Of a stretch of DNA of 64,000 nucleotides, positions 44,955 through 53,374 are shown in pieces. The position numbers and the translations under genes are program-made. Origin of the DNA: Bacillus sp. FJAT-44742 (lineage in GTDB: Bacteria > Bacillota > Bacilli > Bacillales > Marinococcaceae); assembly GCF_002797315.1 (NCBI RefSeq), contig NZ_KZ454936.1, forward strand, positions 2,613,645 through 2,677,644, read 5' to 3'. Position 1 is the first letter of the stretch. The number at the start of each line of letters is the position of its first letter. Below the pieces are notes generated by a model. It did no database searches. It had not been told where the DNA came from and was given only the letters and a program-made list of their open reading frames with translations.

Positions 44955-45644
44955 TCAATATAGAAAACTTATGATAAGCGGGGCTAAGATGGAAACAACA
45001 ACTGCGCTTAACGTCATAGCAATGGAACTTGCGGCGCCCTCTTTTTCATTATTTTCCAAAGCTTTCGCCGTGCCAATGGCATGAGATGCAGCCCCAAGGC
45101 CTATTCCTTTCCCAAGAAAATGATCAATTTTACAAAGTTTGAATAAATAACCTGAGAGGACAACACCGCCTATCCCTGCAACCATCACAAAAACAGCTGC
45201 CAGGGGTGGGGCGCCGCCTATTGAAGCTGCAACTTCCATTGCTACCGGAGTAGTTACAGACTTTGGTACTAACGAAAACAAAAGAAATTCTTCAATACCA
45301 AATAACCTTGCTAAATAGATCCCTGACAGAATCCCCACAAAGGCTCCCAGCAAAACTCCACCAATTATTGGCCAAAAATATTTTTTTAACATTTCCGCCT
45401 GCTTATAAAGGGGGTATGCGAGTGCCACAATAGCAGGGCCTAACAGGCTTTCAATCCATTGTCCGCCAATCATGTATGTATCATAGGATATATCGGTGAT
45501 TAAAAGAAAAATTACAATCAGAAATGTAGAGCTTAACAGCGGCAGCATAAACGGGCTTGGAAGCATCCGATACAAAGATATCCCCAGCCGGTATGTACCC
45601 AGGGTAGCAGCCACTGCAATCAGGCTAATCCACCATTCGTTCAA
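44955..45644 (-). CDS. lrgB: LrgB-family membrane protein
   Basis: Partner of LrgA-type holin-like proteins; in Bacillus and Staphylococcus such pairs are linked to pyruvate uptake or control of autolysis. The 229-residue protein has about 6-7 membrane segments and family blocks: LLGPAIVALAYPLYKQ, LVPKSVTTPVAMEVAASIGG, and GLGAASHAIGTAKAL near the C-terminus. Start TTG 45644 follows AAGGAGG and overlaps lrgA by 20 bases. CidB/LrgB paralogues cannot be told apart by sequence alone. Confidence 0.88.
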   Translation of the reverse strand: MNEWWISLIAVAATLGTYRLGISLYRMLPSPFMLPLLSSTFLIVIFLLITDISYDTYMIGGQWIESLLGPAIVALAYPLYKQAEMLKKYFWPIIGGVLLGAFVGILSGIYLARLFGIEEFLLFSLVPKSVTTPVAMEVAASIGGAPPLAAVFVMVAGIGGVVLSGYLFKLCKIDHFLGKGIGLGAASHAIGTAKALENNEKEGAASSIAMTLSAVVVSILAPLIISFLY

Positions 45645-46005
45645 GCTGTCTCTCCCTCCTTTTAGCTAGTATTTGACTGAATAATGATGAAACGACCATT
45701 ACAATCACTGTACTAATAAGCGCCACAATGATCAGCAGCACTCCACCTCCCGAAAGAACATCCAGAAATTCTATAATGCCAATCGTAATGGGCAAAAACA
45801 AAATAGGCATATGAGAAAGGAGAGAGACTGCTCCTCTCTCCACCATTTTAGGAGTCAATACTTTTGTAAAAAAAAGAAACAGCAGGAGAAGCATTCCTAT
45901 AATACTTCCTGGTATCACTAAATTAAACAATTCCTGAATCCAGCTTCCTAATACATAAAAACCGTATAAAATAGCAATATGCAAAATCGTTCTGATTACG
46001 TCCAT
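45625..46005 (-). CDS. lrgA: LrgA/CidA-family holin-like protein
   Basis: Small membrane protein of 126 residues with four hydrophobic segments and the family block GSWIQELFNLVIPGSIIGM. ATG 46005 (GGAGGAGG six bases upstream) is supported; a longer frame to 46107 lies within thpR. Its start shares bases with the thpR stop, and its end overlaps lrgB, so the three are tightly coupled. It could act with LrgB as a transporter or in murein hydrolase control; no two-component regulator (LytSR) is next to it here. Confidence 0.88.
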   Translation of the reverse strand: MDVIRTILHIAILYGFYVLGSWIQELFNLVIPGSIIGMLLLLFLFFTKVLTPKMVERGAVSLLSHMPILFLPITIGIIEFLDVLSGGGVLLIIVALISTVIVMVVSSLFSQILAKRRERQLERMVD

Positions 46006-46586
46006 TATTCCTCCTCCACGTTCCCAAAAGGAAAGGTGGCCATGATCTCGTATTTCGGTGTCCGGTCTAAGTGAGTCCGAAAAAGAACACAGTTTGTCAC
46101 CTTCCATGAGCTAGAAGTTAAATCTTTTTCTACCTGTAATTCTTCTACATTTTTTTGATAAGACCCTTTTCCCTTCCACTTTCTCGAAAGTGTGATGTGA
46201 GGACGAAAGGGCTTATTGTCAAAAGTAAAACCAAGTGTCTCACAGGCGTGAACAACCTGCCGCTGCAGGATGTGAAGTTCTTTTGGGTCTGTCACACCCG
46301 CCCAGAATATTCTAGGCTCCTCTTTTTTGCCAAATGTTCCAACTCCTTTTAAAGCCAGGGAGAAAGGTGGGACATCCTTCACATATTCTCTCACCTCTTG
46401 TTTCACCTTCTCAATTTGTGAATCGGAGCTTCCCCCTAAAAAAGCCAATGTAAGATGATAATCCTGGGGATGCACCCACTTTTTAAATAATAAGGTTTGT
46501 GAGTATCGCTGCTCCATCGTATGAAGATCTCTCCTTGCTTCCTCAGAGACAGTCAGGCCAATGAAATAATGTGGATGCTGTGCCAA
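46005..46586 (-). CDS. thpR: RNA 2',3'-cyclic phosphodiesterase (2H family)
   Basis: 2H phosphoesterase (B. subtilis YtlP) that opens 2',3'-cyclic phosphates on RNA ends. The 193-residue protein has both catalytic HxTx motifs: YHLTLAFLGG (about 42-51) and FRPHITLSRKW (about 128-138). TTG 46586 is the start, with AAGGAGG upstream; the nearby ATG is out of frame. It sits 26 bases after the HAD gene and its stop overlaps the lrgA start. Confidence 0.93.
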   Translation of the reverse strand: MAQHPHYFIGLTVSEEARRDLHTMEQRYSQTLLFKKWVHPQDYHLTLAFLGGSSDSQIEKVKQEVREYVKDVPPFSLALKGVGTFGKKEEPRIFWAGVTDPKELHILQRQVVHACETLGFTFDNKPFRPHITLSRKWKGKGSYQKNVEELQVEKDLTSSSWKVTNCVLFRTHLDRTPKYEIMATFPFGNVEEE

Positions 46587-46612
46587 GGGCCATTCCTCCT
46601 TTATATTTTGAC

Positions 46613-47263
46613 TTAACAGATTTTGTATAATTCATTTAAGTGCTGGATATGTGACAAGAGTTTTACCCCTTTTTCTCTTATCTCTTCCCTTTGTCCTTTA
46701 TACAATATAAAGGGGACCTCTGCTCCGTTTGCCGCTTTCCCGTCAATCCAGGAATCCCCCACCATAAGCCACCCTTTTGCAGGAATAGCAGGATTCTTTT
46801 TTAAAACAGACATGACTGAGTCAGAGGATGGCTTTAAAGCTTTCATTTTATCTCTGCCTATGATGTCCTTAAAAAGGTGGTCCACTCCTGTCCTTTTTAA
46901 AGCATACTCGGCTGAGGCTGTGGCATTGTTAGTAACAACCACCACATGATATTTTTTAGTTAAAAGGTAAGAAAGAATCTCTTTTGCCCCAGGCTCTAAG
47001 GCCGCTTCTTTCATGCCTTCTTTCTCACATTCCTCTACACAGGCCAGCATTTCCTCAACCATTGCGTGGTTACCTGTTTTGTTTCCTTGCTTTTTTCCCC
47101 ATTCTATCATTTCAGCAGGAGCGGCAGTGTCCGGAGAAAAAAGCGTTGAGCCTTCCTCATGGTATTTGGTTACAACTTGGAAACAATCCTTTCTCATTCT
47201 TTTAAAATCTATCGTAGAGGATAATAAGGTATTATCCATATCAAACATAACTCCTTTATACAC
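46613..47263 (-). CDS. HAD-family hydrolase
   Basis: Predicted small-molecule phosphatase of 216 residues. HAD motifs: I DMDNTLLSS (nucleophile Asp near 8), II VVVTNNA (about 101-107), III Lys near 138 in KALKPSS, and IV MVGDSWIDGKAA (about 168-179). A helical cap lies between motifs I and II. GTG 47263 is the likely start, though its ribosome site is weak. First gene of the HAD-thpR-lrgA-lrgB unit; substrate unknown. Confidence 0.88.
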   Translation of the reverse strand: MYKGVMFDMDNTLLSSTIDFKRMRKDCFQVVTKYHEEGSTLFSPDTAAPAEMIEWGKKQGNKTGNHAMVEEMLACVEECEKEGMKEAALEPGAKEILSYLLTKKYHVVVVTNNATASAEYALKRTGVDHLFKDIIGRDKMKALKPSSDSVMSVLKKNPAIPAKGWLMVGDSWIDGKAANGAEVPFILYKGQREEIREKGVKLLSHIQHLNELYKIC

Positions 47264-47416
47264 TTACAACACGCCTTTCATTTTGCTTTACTCTTTTCTT
47301 ACGTCAGATCAGGGATAGGATTTGTAATTTCAATTATGATAAAATATTGAAGAATATACAAACTAACAGTGTTCTTCTACGTTATAAGATGCTGCATCCA
47401 AGAAGGAAGTGAAATA

Positions 47417-48349
47417 ATGAGAGTGGTCAACAACATGTCGGACCTCGTAGGACATACTCCTCTTCTAAAACTGAATAGATTACCCGGCAATACTGGTGCC
47501 TCTGTATACCTTAAACTGGAGTTTCAAAACCCAAGTGGCAGTGTAAAAGACAGAGCAGCTAAAAATATGATTGTTGAAGGAGAAAAAGCCGGACTTATAA
47601 ATCAGCATACAACAATTATTGAACCAACTTCAGGAAATACAGGAATTGGCTTAGCAATGAATGCTTCTGCAAGAGGCTATCGGTCCATTCTTGTCATGCC
47701 TGATACGATGTCCTTGGAAAGAATAAACCTTCTGAAGGCATACGGGGCAGAAGTCGTGTTAACCCCAGGAGATCTAAAGATGCCCGGAGCCATTGACAAA
47801 GCTCACGAGCTGGCACAAGAAATACCCAACAGTTATTTGCCTATGCAGTTTGAGAATGAAGCCAATCCAAATGCACATCGAAAAACAACGGCTGTGGAAA
47901 TCAAAGAAGCAGTAGAAGAAGATATACAAAAGCCTTTAAGTGCATTTGTAGCAGCTTCGGGAACAGGAGGCACAATTACGGGAACAGCCGAGGAATTAAA
48001 GAAATTCTTCCCCTGCATGACTGCTCATGTAGTGGAGCCTTTTGGGTCTCCTGTATTATCAGGAGGCAAACCAGGGCCACATAAGCTCGTAGGCACCAGC
48101 CCAGGCTTTATCCCTCCAGTCCTGAACCAGGAGGTTTACGATGAAATTTTCAAAATAACCGATGAAGATGCCTACCAAACCACACGGGAGCTTGCCGCAA
48201 AAGAGGGAATACTTGTTGGGCCGTCTTCGGGTGCAGCGTGCTTTGCAGCATTAGAAGTTGCTAAACGTCTAACCCCAGAGGAAACAGTCGTTGCTATCAC
48301 CTGTGATACAGGAGAGCGTTACTTATCAACAGACCTGTTTGAATTCTAG
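47417..48349 (+). CDS. ytkP: Cysteine synthase family PLP enzyme (YtkP)
   Basis: PLP-dependent beta-replacement enzyme of the O-acetylserine sulfhydrylase family; 310 residues. The PLP lysine is Lys44 in NPSGSVKDRAA, the substrate loop is PTSGNTGIGLA (about 71-81), the phosphate-binding glycine loop is ASGTGGTITG (about 180-189), and GPSSGAA is near the end. The actual substrate may differ from CysK. ATG 47417 with AAGGAAG upstream is preferred to the frame start at 47369. Single gene, convergent with pepV. Confidence 0.92.
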   Translation: MRVVNNMSDLVGHTPLLKLNRLPGNTGASVYLKLEFQNPSGSVKDRAAKNMIVEGEKAGLINQHTTIIEPTSGNTGIGLAMNASARGYRSILVMPDTMSLERINLLKAYGAEVVLTPGDLKMPGAIDKAHELAQEIPNSYLPMQFENEANPNAHRKTTAVEIKEAVEEDIQKPLSAFVAASGTGGTITGTAEELKKFFPCMTAHVVEPFGSPVLSGGKPGPHKLVGTSPGFIPPVLNQEVYDEIFKITDEDAYQTTRELAAKEGILVGPSSGAACFAALEVAKRLTPEETVVAITCDTGERYLSTDLFEF

Positions 48350-48365
48350 TCAGCTCCTAATAAAT

Positions 48366-48390
48366 GAAGCGCCCGGTTTTCGGGCGCTTC
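48366..48390. terminator. Bidirectional terminator between ytkP and pepV
   Basis: Perfect ten-base arms GAAGCGCCCG and CGGGCGCTTC with a five-base loop, in the 43-base gap between convergent stop codons. Confidence 0.88.
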
Positions 48391-48392
48391 AT

Positions 48393-49808
48393 TTATTTTT
48401 TTGAAAGCTCGTACAACGCTTCCGCATAAATAGCTGTGCACTTCAATAAATCTTCCACAAAAATATGTTCATCTCTTTGGTGTGCCACTTCTTCTCTCCC
48501 TGGGAAAAGAGGGCCAAAAGCAACGCCAGAGGTCATAGCTCTTGCATAAGTCCCCCCTCCTATTGCAATAGGAGACGACTTGTCCTCTGTGTACTTTTCA
48601 TACACTTTTTGGAGAGTTTGAACTAACGGGTCTTCAGGATCAACAAAATGAGGGCCTTTGTGAGCCGCCACATCTATTTTATTCTCAAACTTCTGGGCGA
48701 TGTGCTCCAATTGAGCTTTAATTGTCTCGTAAGACGCTTTTACGGGGTAGCGAATATTTACACCAAGCTCATCTGTCTCTTCATTGTACCGGACGAGTCC
48801 TGGGTTGATTGTCAAATGGCCGCTTACCTCATCTTCTATTTCGATACCGGCTTTTTCTCCTACAAAATCGGAAAAATGGGTACTAATGAGTTCGACAAAC
48901 GACCGTCCTCGTTTATCCATTGGTACCTTATTTAGAAATTGGGCCATTAATACGCCAGCATTGATTCCTTGCTGAGGAAGAGAGCCATGTGCGGCTTTAC
49001 CTTCGAGTGTTAACACCAGTGTATCTCCACTTCTTTCCTTCCTGCCTGTGACCTCTTCTTTTTTCAGGAAAGATTCAAAACGTTCAGCCACATCTGATGC
49101 TTTCTGTTCGCTCTCAGCCGTAATGTGAGCCTCCGCCTTCTCAGGCACCATGTTCAAGCGGTGACCAGCATTAAATTTATCTAAATGGAAGTCAGCTTTC
49201 CCATCTTTTGATTTGCTTCCTGCCCCCTTAAAGAAAAAATCACAAATGCCCTTTTCTGCGAATATAACAGGGAACTCAGCATCAGGAGCAAAACCTGTAT
49301 CAGGTACTGGTTCCTCTTCAAAGTAGCGTTTGACACATCTCCACTCGCTTTCCTCGTCCGCCCCGATGATTAACCTTATGTTTTTTGATAGTGGCAGTTC
49401 AAGATCCTTAATCAACTGCAGAGCAAAATAGGCAGCCATTGTCGGTCCCTTGTCATCAATCGCCCCGCGTGCAAAGAGTTTACCGTCTTTAATTACCGGG
49501 CTAAATGGATCATTAGTCCATCCGTCCCCTGGTGGCACTACATCAACATGGCATAGCACCCCTACAGTTTCTTTGTATGAACCATAATGTATATGGCCCG
49601 CATACCCTTCTACATTTTTAGTGGAAAACCCGTCTTTCGTCCCTTTTTCTAATATGTATTCCAGTGCTTCAGCCACTTTTTTTCCAAAAGGAGCGTTCGG
49701 TGCTGCCGTCGTTTCATCTAATATGCTTGGAAATGAAAGAAACTCACTCGTTTCACTTAAAATTTTTTCTTTTCTTTGCAGGACTTCGTCCATCCAATTT
49801 ATAGTCAT
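48393..49808 (-). CDS. pepV: Dipeptidase PepV
   Basis: Zinc-dependent M20-family dipeptidase with broad specificity (B. subtilis YtjP). The 471-residue protein has GVLCHVDVVPPGDGW with metal His and catalytic Asp (about 84-98), RGAIDDKGPTMA with the bridging Asp (about 118-129), GADEESEWRCVKRYFE with catalytic Glu pair (about 153-168), and GGTYARAM near the C-terminus. ATG 49808 with AGGAAGG nine bases upstream is chosen; the frame stays open to 49940 but without homology. Confidence 0.94.
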   Translation of the reverse strand: MTINWMDEVLQRKEKILSETSEFLSFPSILDETTAAPNAPFGKKVAEALEYILEKGTKDGFSTKNVEGYAGHIHYGSYKETVGVLCHVDVVPPGDGWTNDPFSPVIKDGKLFARGAIDDKGPTMAAYFALQLIKDLELPLSKNIRLIIGADEESEWRCVKRYFEEEPVPDTGFAPDAEFPVIFAEKGICDFFFKGAGSKSKDGKADFHLDKFNAGHRLNMVPEKAEAHITAESEQKASDVAERFESFLKKEEVTGRKERSGDTLVLTLEGKAAHGSLPQQGINAGVLMAQFLNKVPMDKRGRSFVELISTHFSDFVGEKAGIEIEDEVSGHLTINPGLVRYNEETDELGVNIRYPVKASYETIKAQLEHIAQKFENKIDVAAHKGPHFVDPEDPLVQTLQKVYEKYTEDKSSPIAIGGGTYARAMTSGVAFGPLFPGREEVAHQRDEHIFVEDLLKCTAIYAEALYELSKK

Positions 49809-50069
49809 TTTTTTCATCCTTCCTGAATTATAAGTTGATTTTTTTGCCAAATGTTCGGAATTATTGTACAATAAAATAGTAACCAGGGCTATTGATAAGA
49901 CTATCGGCTCTTGTGCATACGCTTTTCTATTTTGTCCCATAAAATATAAGTCATATGCATTAGGACAAAAGAAGAAGCATGTTAGAGCTCCTTATCAATA
50001 TAGTAATAAAAAGAGAGAGGCCCAGGTAACAGGTTGTTCCAACCATAATAAAGGTTAAGGAGTGGTTTT

Positions 50070-50288
50070 TTGAGAACTTCAACCGACCGTATGCTTACCC
50101 GAATTAAGTCCATTTACCTCTATATTAAGAGAAGGGGGTCAGTGACAACCAGGGAATTGGTTGATGAGTTCGGTATCACCCCGCGCACCATACAGCGCGA
50201 CTTGAATGTTCTGGAATATAACAACCTTGTCCAAAGCCCGTCACGAGGGACCTGGACCACAACCAAAAAGAAAACAAAAGTATCCTGA
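50070..50288 (+). CDS. ytzE: Small DeoR-type HTH protein YtzE
   Basis: DNA-binding protein of 72 residues consisting of a DeoR-type winged helix only: MLTRIKSIYLYIKRRG, TTRELVDEFGITPRTIQRDL (about 26-45), LEYNNLVQSPSRGTW. There is no sensing domain, as in B. subtilis YtzE. Start TTG 50070 with TTAAGGAG upstream. Targets unknown. Followed by a strong terminator. Confidence 0.92.
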   Translation: MRTSTDRMLTRIKSIYLYIKRRGSVTTRELVDEFGITPRTIQRDLNVLEYNNLVQSPSRGTWTTTKKKTKVS

Positions 50289-50320
50289 TTACAATACTTG
50301 TAACGATTCTTATATATATT

Positions 50321-50344
50321 CCGGCCGTCTGGCCGGTTTTTTTT
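50321..50344 (+). terminator. Terminator of ytzE
   Basis: Arms CCGGCC and GGCCGG with a GTCT loop and eight T, 32 bases after the ytzE stop. Confidence 0.95.
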
Positions 50345-50505
50345 GTTTTAATTTTTAACAGGTACAACCTTTTGAAACAACTACACGATGGGGGATCACC
50401 AGCTCTCCCCCAGCCTATTTTCTCTTTTTCTGTAGAGCATGAGATAAATGGAGGCCAATTCTGAAAGAAAACAGAAGTTCAGCAACGCAAAAACGCACAA
50501 TAAAA

Positions 50506-51237
50506 TTAATCTGCGGGTTTCTGGTACGCTTCTTCGAGAAGCTTTTCTACATCATCCTTGTCCATTTCACGGTACTCTCCTGGCTCAAGATCTTCGTCCA
50601 ATGGCAAGGATCCAATGTGCGTACGCTTAAGCTGCAGCACCTTTTTTCCCACTGATTCAAACATACGCTTCACTTGATGAAACTTACCTTCTGTTATGAC
50701 CAGTGTAATTTCATTGGGCTGGCCATTTTCTTTTCGGCTTAATACGGCCGGCTTTGTTTTATAGCCATCGTCTAAATAAACCCCGTCGCGAAATTCAAGC
50801 ACATCGTCTTCCGTTATCGGCTCGTTGATCAGCGCTTCATATGTTTTGGTTAATCCTTTTTTCGGTGAAGTCAGAGCGTGTGAAAATTTCCCATCATTCG
50901 TAAGAAGAAGCAGTCCAGTTGTGTCTTTATCAAGGCGCCCTATAGGAAATATTCCTCGTACGGCATCTTCAAATTCTAGAAGATCTATCACTGTTTCCTG
51001 GACCTCATCCTCGGTTGCTGAAATCACACCAGCGGGCTTATTCATCATTAGATAAATATATTCCTGATATTCAATAGGCTCCCCAAATACACTAATCTCC
51101 TGTTTTTCAGGCTCTACATGTTCATTCCCACCTTTAGCAGGGACCCCGTCGATTAGAACACCTCCTTGTTTCAGCATTTTTTTCACTTCTTTTCGGCTTC
51201 CATAGCCTATGTTAGCCAGTAATTTATCTAATCGCAT
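50506..51237 (-). CDS. ytzG: 16S rRNA pseudouridine synthase, RsuA family (YtzG)
   Basis: Converts a specific uridine in 16S rRNA to pseudouridine. The 243-residue protein has an N-terminal S4 RNA-binding domain (MRLDKLLANIGYGSRKEVKKML) and the RsuA/RluB catalytic motif GRLDKDTTGLLLLTNDG (about 98-114) with the catalytic Asp, plus ITEGKFHQVKRMF near the end. GGAGAG and AAAGG precede ATG 51237. It overlaps the upstream gene by 10 bases. Confidence 0.92.
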   Translation of the reverse strand: MRLDKLLANIGYGSRKEVKKMLKQGGVLIDGVPAKGGNEHVEPEKQEISVFGEPIEYQEYIYLMMNKPAGVISATEDEVQETVIDLLEFEDAVRGIFPIGRLDKDTTGLLLLTNDGKFSHALTSPKKGLTKTYEALINEPITEDDVLEFRDGVYLDDGYKTKPAVLSRKENGQPNEITLVITEGKFHQVKRMFESVGKKVLQLKRTHIGSLPLDEDLEPGEYREMDKDDVEKLLEEAYQKPAD

Positions 51238-51911
51238 TCCTTTCTCTCCTCACCTTCGCTCGTTAGCTCATCAAGGACTTTCTTGGCAAAATGGCCATGA
51301 TTCCCTTGTAAATACGACTTAATTACCCCTCGAGGAATTTGAGTAATAATCTGCTTTGCTGCTTCATCAGGAAGAGAGGATTTCTCCAGCCTTTTTTGCA
51401 GAGAATAGACCATTCTCATTGCTTCTTCAGTCGAAGCCTTATTTGCTTCAAGGACATCTTCTTCCTTTCCTTCTATTACTTTAAAAGAAGAAGAAAGCCA
51501 GTCCTCCAGCGCTTCTTTCTCCTCCCGGTAACCCCTTGAAATAACAAATACGCCGCCACTTCGGTCTTCTATTGATTGTAAGGCATGGCCTGCGAACTTG
51601 CATGGGACTACCTTCAACCCTTTAGCTAAAGGCTGGACTTCACTTCGCATCATTGCTGTTGCTGTATGGTATATAATGGCTCCCTCTTTAAAATAACTTC
51701 CATAATTTTCAAAGAAAGACTCATAAGCTTGCGGAGGCAGACACAATAGCACACTGGAAAATAAGTGAAACTTTTCCGGTCCGCAGTATATAAGATTAGC
51801 CTCTTTCTCTTCTTTTATTTTGCTTTCAGTTCGATTATAGACATTAACAGGATCATTGTTTTTTGATACAGCTACCGCTCTTCCCAGTTTCCCGTATCCT
51901 ACCAGTAACAA
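51228..51911 (-). CDS. NAD(P)-binding protein related to pyrroline-5-carboxylate reductase
   Basis: Product of 227 residues with an N-terminal Rossmann motif LLVGYGKLGRAVA (about 2-14) and organisation like ProC/NADP-F420 oxidoreductases: a nucleotide-binding half and a helical C-terminal half. The usual ProC active-site signature is not clear, so enzymatic activity is uncertain. Start TTG 51911 follows GAGGAGG. It overlaps the RsuA-type gene by 10 bases and so is co-translated with it. No specific name is justified. Confidence 0.75.
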   Translation of the reverse strand: MLLVGYGKLGRAVAVSKNNDPVNVYNRTESKIKEEKEANLIYCGPEKFHLFSSVLLCLPPQAYESFFENYGSYFKEGAIIYHTATAMMRSEVQPLAKGLKVVPCKFAGHALQSIEDRSGGVFVISRGYREEKEALEDWLSSSFKVIEGKEEDVLEANKASTEEAMRMVYSLQKRLEKSSLPDEAAKQIITQIPRGVIKSYLQGNHGHFAKKVLDELTSEGEERKECD

Positions 51912-51995
51912 TTTACACCCTCCTCTTTTTAATCATGAATCCTAATGAATGAAAAACGCTGTCCGCCTTTGGCTGACAACGTTCTTTCCGATTAC

Positions 51996-53168
51996 TTATA
52001 GGTGATGCGCTTTAGCCTGATGAGGCTTTTTAGAATAATGAGCAGGCTCTTGTTCAGCAAGCCTTTTTTCCTTCGAATTCTCTCTGGAGATGTTAGCTAA
52101 TATACCTGCTGCGACTAAAGATACCAAAAGAGATGATCCGCCATAACTGATAAAAGGAAGGGTAATCCCTGTAATAGGAAGAAGTCCTGTTACTGCCCCG
52201 CCATTAAAAATAGCCTGACTCATCATTTGAAAAATAATACCCAAAGCAAGCAGCGTTCCAAATGTGTTCTTGCAGCGAATTCCGATCATAAGTCCTCTAA
52301 CAGCTATAACGAGGAGACAGATTAATAGAAACCCTACTCCCAGCATTCCTAGTTCTTCAGCTATTACTGCCAGAATAAAGTCAGTGTGAGGCTCCGGAAG
52401 ATAATGAAGTTTTTGTACACTTTGACCTAAACCCGTTCCGGTTATTCCGCCGTGAGCGATGGCTATATATGATTGTACCAACTGATAGCCGCCAGCATCA
52501 CTAGCAAATTCAAAAGGATCTCTAAAGGCTACTAAACGCTGGACCCGGTAAGGAGCCTGAAATGCCAGCCAGGCTACAACAACAGCAGAAAGCCCCCCCA
52601 GCACAGCAAGGTGACGGAAACGAGCTCCTGATAAGAAGACAATAATAACGGTCACCAGCAGAATTGCTGTGGCTGTCCCCAAATCCGGTTGAAGCATGAT
52701 CAACGTAAAAATAAACACTACCACTACTAGTGGGGGGATAACCCCTTTAATAAATAAGTTGATATATTGCTGCTTTTGAGAATAAACTTGAGCTAAGTAT
52801 ATAACAATGCCAAGCTTTACAAATTCAGAGGGCTGAATTCGAAAGCCACCTACTCCCAACCACCGTTGAGCCCCATTAATTTCCAGTCCCACCAAAAGGA
52901 CGAGCACAAGCATAATGATAGAAGCAGTTATAATAAAAGGAGTCAGCTTACGATACATGCGGTAAGGAAAATGCATTACAACAAGAAATAAAAGCGCTCC
53001 TACGATAAACCACACCAATTGTCTTTTAAAGAAATAAGCAGGATCATCGGCAAGGTCGATTCCCAGTGGGTAACTGGCACTGTAAACCATGATAATCCCG
53101 AAGAAACTTAATAAAAAGACCGCTCCAATCAGAATCCAGTCAAAATCCTTATACCTTTCTAACTTCAT
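51996..53168 (-). CDS. FtsW/RodA/SpoVE-family peptidoglycan glycosyltransferase
   Basis: SEDS-family membrane enzyme that polymerises lipid II during division or elongation. The 390-residue protein has about 10 membrane segments and the SEDS blocks GGFRIQPSEFVKLG, MLQPDLGTA, LPEPHTDFILAVIAEELG (catalytic Asp region) and LPFISYGGSSL. The C-terminus is polar. ATG 53168 follows GGGGGAGG closely. Which of FtsW, RodA or SpoVE it is cannot be fixed; the neighbourhood next to murJ is consistent with a cell-wall role. Confidence 0.9.
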   Translation of the reverse strand: MKLERYKDFDWILIGAVFLLSFFGIIMVYSASYPLGIDLADDPAYFFKRQLVWFIVGALLFLVVMHFPYRMYRKLTPFIITASIIMLVLVLLVGLEINGAQRWLGVGGFRIQPSEFVKLGIVIYLAQVYSQKQQYINLFIKGVIPPLVVVVFIFTLIMLQPDLGTATAILLVTVIIVFLSGARFRHLAVLGGLSAVVVAWLAFQAPYRVQRLVAFRDPFEFASDAGGYQLVQSYIAIAHGGITGTGLGQSVQKLHYLPEPHTDFILAVIAEELGMLGVGFLLICLLVIAVRGLMIGIRCKNTFGTLLALGIIFQMMSQAIFNGGAVTGLLPITGITLPFISYGGSSLLVSLVAAGILANISRENSKEKRLAEQEPAHYSKKPHQAKAHHL

Positions 53169-53374
53169 GGCCTCCCCCAATTTCTCCCAATCTATCCACA
53201 GATTAACGACCTGTAGTTTGTCTTATTATATCACCCTGTTTCACTTAGAGAAAGAGGATGAAGGGGCTATTCCTCTATTAACGCTCGACAAAAGGAGTCA
53301 GCACATTAGCCCTTTCCACTACCTTTGCAAGTGATACTCCCTTATTGTGAACAATAAATGACGCCTTGCACCTT

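Noticed and set aside
53192-53200. Single DnaA-box-like word CTATCCACA upstream of the FtsW/RodA gene
   Set aside because: One mismatch and isolated; single words of this kind are expected by chance.
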